From JBCCDY01 sp039030555 (GTDB taxonomy: Bacteria > Bacteroidota > Bacteroidia > Cytophagales > Cyclobacteriaceae): a stretch of 64,000 nt of DNA. The stretch lies in contig JBCCDY010000018.1 in assembly GCA_039030555.1 (NCBI GenBank), positions 1-64,000 of the forward strand, written 5' to 3'. The position numbers and the translations under genes were made by a program. Within the stretch, counting starts at the first letter, position 1. Each line of letters begins with the position of its first letter. Shown piece by piece: positions 61,510 to 64,000 of this stretch. The notes beneath the pieces were generated by a model, which searched no databases, was not told the DNA's origin, and was given only the letters and a program-made list of their open reading frames with translations.

Positions 61510-64000
61510 TACTACCTCCAGATTCGGATGGACTGTCAGCAGATTCAAACAGTTCCTTTAAGGCGTTAAAATCTTTAACAAAGATGATTCCTGCCCCGGT
61601 TTTAGTAACTTCTCCCTGAATGAAATTATCAAATTCATTCTCTCTAAAACCTACTAGCCTATATCGCCCGTCTTCGGTAAGTTTGTATTCAATACGAACA
61701 TCTCCACTAAATTCCTGAGACTCATTAGACTGGTTTTCAAGGTCAAGATTACTGGATACTTTCACTACGACCCGTTCATTAAAAAGCTCTTTAGAAACAC
61801 CTAATTCCAGCTGGGTCCTTCCCTGTCGATCAGCCCCTGTCTGGTAGGAATCCACATCAAGAGATAGCTCTACACCTTTAACTTTGCTAGTGAGCTTATT
61901 CAGTTGGCTGGTCAAAATCTGGCTAACTGAATTTCTGGCAGCAGTTTCTCCTGCATTTCCTCCACCCGTTCCTGTAACGGAGTTACTACTTTTGAAAGAT
62001 TTGAAGACCAACAGATAAAAGACCTGGGTATTCAATTCCGATTCATCGTTTTCCAGCGAACTTAAAAAACCATTGATCCGTCCGGAGACATTATTAGCTT
62101 CATTGGCATTGATCTTAAAACCAATCTCCGGTTGTGCCAATTCTCCATTGATATTTAAGAAAACATCATACAATAGATTTTCATCGCTATTGGGTGCAAA
62201 AGCCCGAACCGTATAAATAGCTGTTATAGCCAACCTCGCCTCCAGGGGGTCGCCAGACCAGGAAATATAACTTCCGGGTTGGATCTTAAACTCCCGTTTC
62301 GCTAAAGAGTAAAAGTTAAGTTTGTATTCTCCATCATTCACTTCATAGCGTCCATTGAGTGTAATATCTCCACTAGGATTAATATTGAGGTTTAAGTTGG
62401 CCTCTCCCTTAACGGTTAGTCTGTCACCGGTCTTGGAGTCTACAATAACATTAAAAGTACTTCCAGGCTCGGTGTCGATTTTAGCAGATAAATCTATGCC
62501 CTCTATGTCGGAAATTAAGGTATCTCCTAGTTGAATATCTTCCTCATCAAAAAACGAATCTTCTAATTTATCCTGATCAAAGAATTGCACCACGTTTTCA
62601 CGGTTCTGAACCTCAATTTGACTTTGGGGAATTACATAGGTAAAATCACTTGCTTCAAGCACATGGACATTCATTTTAACCGTTGGACGAGCGAGTTTAC
62701 CACGAACACTTGCATCCGTATTCATTACTAATTTACCGTAATAAAGATCGTTTTCTTTACTCGTAGAGTTAATGAATGTAAAATTATTGGCGGTTATATC
62801 CAGGTTAAACAAAACGTCTGAATAATCAGTAGTGGAAACATCTCCATTCAATACTACTTTGTTGCTTTTTTGATCTTCTATCGTGAATTTATCGAACAGC
62901 ACAGATTTATTATTCAGCTTAAAAGATTGATCGTTGATGGTGATCCCATTGTTAATTTGATTGATCAACAGTGATGCCTTATTAAAATGTATTGAACCAT
63001 TGAAGACAGGTTCATTTAGCGTACCGGTAATCTTTATTCCTCCGTCTATTTTACCCATCGGATCACTTGCAAAATCAGCCAGAAATGGTTCTATAGACCC
63101 TAATGAGATCTGGTTGATATCAATTTCACCATTAATTTTTTTGTTTTCCGTATTCGAATACCTCAGTCCTGCGGTAATATTATTCTCATCGCTGCTAATC
63201 TCCAGGTTGGCACTGTAATTCACTTTATCTTCCGAGTTTCCTTCGATCCTGATGTTACCTATCGTATCTTCTGAAAAACTAAAATTCTCAATATCAATCG
63301 ATCCATCAAACCCCAAAATGTCTGCACTGAAAATATCCAAATCAACATTGAGCAGACCTCCCAGCAACGACCCCGTGCCATCACTTAAGGTTCCAAGGGA
63401 AGATAATAGAAACCTATTGATATCCAGTTGAAGGAGGCTGTCCCCATTGGACACTGCCGACTGAAGTTGAACGCTTTGATTGCTTTTATTGATTTTTAAA
63501 GCTTCCACCCATATTCCGTCATCGAGAAACGTAATTTTGTTTCGCTTTTTTACATTCCAGCGTTCCCCGTTCAGTCTGAAATCATCGGGGTCTAAGGAAA
63601 ACTGATAGTTTTCTCCGGGTCTTGAAAAAGTACCGCCTAAAGTATACCTAGTTTGCTCCTCTTGGTCTCCTATGGTAAGCTTGGTAAATATTTCCTGATC
63701 CTTTAACTGCGTGGTGAACAACAACTCCCTGATGGCGAGAGTATCGTAAAAAATATTCGCTACGCTTAAAGACGCATTTAAATCATCCTTATCTGAATTA
63801 ATGGAAAACGAGAGAGAGTCGACTCCGATACTTTGAATATCTGCTTCATAAATTTCCGCTCTTGCATTCAACTGGTGACTTCCGGAGTTAAAATTTCCTT
63901 CTATAATTCCCGGTTTCAAATTTGACACAATAGGTAAAAAGATGCTTGTTAACAGCTCCGGGTCTTTCAATTCCAGACGAAAGCTTAACGATTGATCTTC
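61502..64000 (-). CDS. tamB: translocation/assembly module TamB (partial, C-terminal part)
   Basis: The frame is open to the right edge, so the start is outside; 832 residues are visible. It is a long beta-helix of repeated strands with the TamB C-terminal (DUF490) region: GSTFNVIVDSKTGDRLTVKG, EANLNLNINPSGDITLNGRY, EVNDGEYKLNFYSLAKREFK, IQPGSYISWSGDPLEARLAI and LLYDVFLNINGELAQPEIGF. TamB-like proteins span the periplasm and move lipids or proteins between the membranes. It overlaps the TamA-like gene by 8 bases, so they form one operon with tamB first. Confidence 0.92.
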   Translation of the reverse strand, partial: EDQSLSFRLELKDPELLTSIFLPIVSNLKPGIIEGNFNSGSHQLNARAEIYEADIQSIGVDSLSFSINSDKDDLNASLSVANIFYDTLAIRELLFTTQLKDQEIFTKLTIGDQEEQTRYTLGGTFSRPGENYQFSLDPDDFRLNGERWNVKKRNKITFLDDGIWVEALKINKSNQSVQLQSAVSNGDSLLQLDINRFLLSSLGTLSDGTGSLLGGLLNVDLDIFSADILGFDGSIDIENFSFSEDTIGNIRIEGNSEDKVNYSANLEISSDENNITAGLRYSNTENKKINGEIDINQISLGSIEPFLADFASDPMGKIDGGIKITGTLNEPVFNGSIHFNKASLLINQINNGITINDQSFKLNNKSVLFDKFTIEDQKSNKVVLNGDVSTTDYSDVLFNLDITANNFTFINSTSKENDLYYGKLVMNTDASVRGKLARPTVKMNVHVLEASDFTYVIPQSQIEVQNRENVVQFFDQDKLEDSFFDEEDIQLGDTLISDIEGIDLSAKIDTEPGSTFNVIVDSKTGDRLTVKGEANLNLNINPSGDITLNGRYEVNDGEYKLNFYSLAKREFKIQPGSYISWSGDPLEARLAITAIYTVRAFAPNSDENLLYDVFLNINGELAQPEIGFKINANEANNVSGRINGFLSSLENDESELNTQVFYLLVFKSFKSSNSVTGTGGGNAGETAARNSVSQILTSQLNKLTSKVKGVELSLDVDSYQTGADRQGRTQLELGVSKELFNERVVVKVSSNLDLENQSNESQEFSGDVRIEYKLTEDGRYRLVGFRENEFDNFIQGEVTKTGAGIIFVKDFNALKELFESADSPSESGGSND

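Noticed and set aside
1..64000. tRNA, rRNA, CRISPR arrays, riboswitches and prophage genes
   Set aside because: None were recognised by reading both strands; no cloverleaf T-arm motif, direct-repeat array or phage structural gene was found.

Overview
The window looks like a piece of chromosome from a marine or environmental Bacteroidota, most likely of the order Cytophagales. This is inferred from gene content: type IX secretion (T9SS) C-terminal sorting domains, a PorP/SprF-family protein, a CHU_C (gliding-motility-type) C-terminus on two giant surface proteins, many lipoproteins with short lipoboxes, a TamA-like lipoprotein with TamB, and at least one TTG-N19-TAnnTTTG promoter. The DNA is AT-rich and mostly coding. 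No rRNA, tRNA, CRISPR array or phage was seen.

Layout. 0-5 kb: an unknown gene pair, an orphan UPF0175 protein, and a minus-strand amylosucrase-type GH13 enzyme with a sodium/sugar symporter. 5-8 kb: a TPR histidine kinase and a LytTR response regulator, with a 132-bp MITE-like element inserted exactly at the 3' end of the kinase gene. 8-13.6 kb: a 1494-residue T9SS surface protein with eleven 25-residue DUF285 repeats, overlapping a porP/sprF-like gene. 13.6-19.7 kb: an accessory stretch with a class D beta-lactamase, small membrane proteins, a YD-repeat lipoprotein, a decayed DUF1266 gene, a headless AraC gene and a serine hydrolase. 19.8-25 kb: a second giant protein, paralogous to the first at both ends. 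25-30.3 kb: ParDE toxin-antitoxin, HNH protein, methyltransferase, kelch lipoprotein, membrane-anchored AraC regulator and PhnB-like protein.

30.3-43.7 kb: formate-tetrahydrofolate ligase, then secreted or lipoprotein carbohydrate enzymes: trehalase (GH37), GH97, GH3 and a debranching-type (alpha/alpha)6 hydrolase, interrupted by a large secreted nuclease. Together with amylosucrase and the symporter this suggests handling of alpha-glucans, trehalose, sucrose and beta-glucosides, but no SusC/SusD pair is visible, so it is not a canonical polysaccharide utilisation locus.

43.8-48.5 kb: the least explained gene, a 1383-residue protein with about 12 membrane segments, a Cache-like sensor region and a degenerate ATPase-like cytoplasmic part, followed by a MazG-like pyrophosphohydrolase. 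This is my best candidate for something undescribed. 48.6-64 kb: PEP carboxylase, an OmpA-family protein, small lipoproteins, a second palindromic element, an ECF sigma/serine-threonine kinase-TPR pair with a canonical promoter, a PPOX flavoprotein, a ClbS/DfsB plus DUF1572 pair, a VOC lipoprotein, and the TamA-like/TamB pair, which runs off the right edge. Domain calls come from reading the residues; no database search was run.
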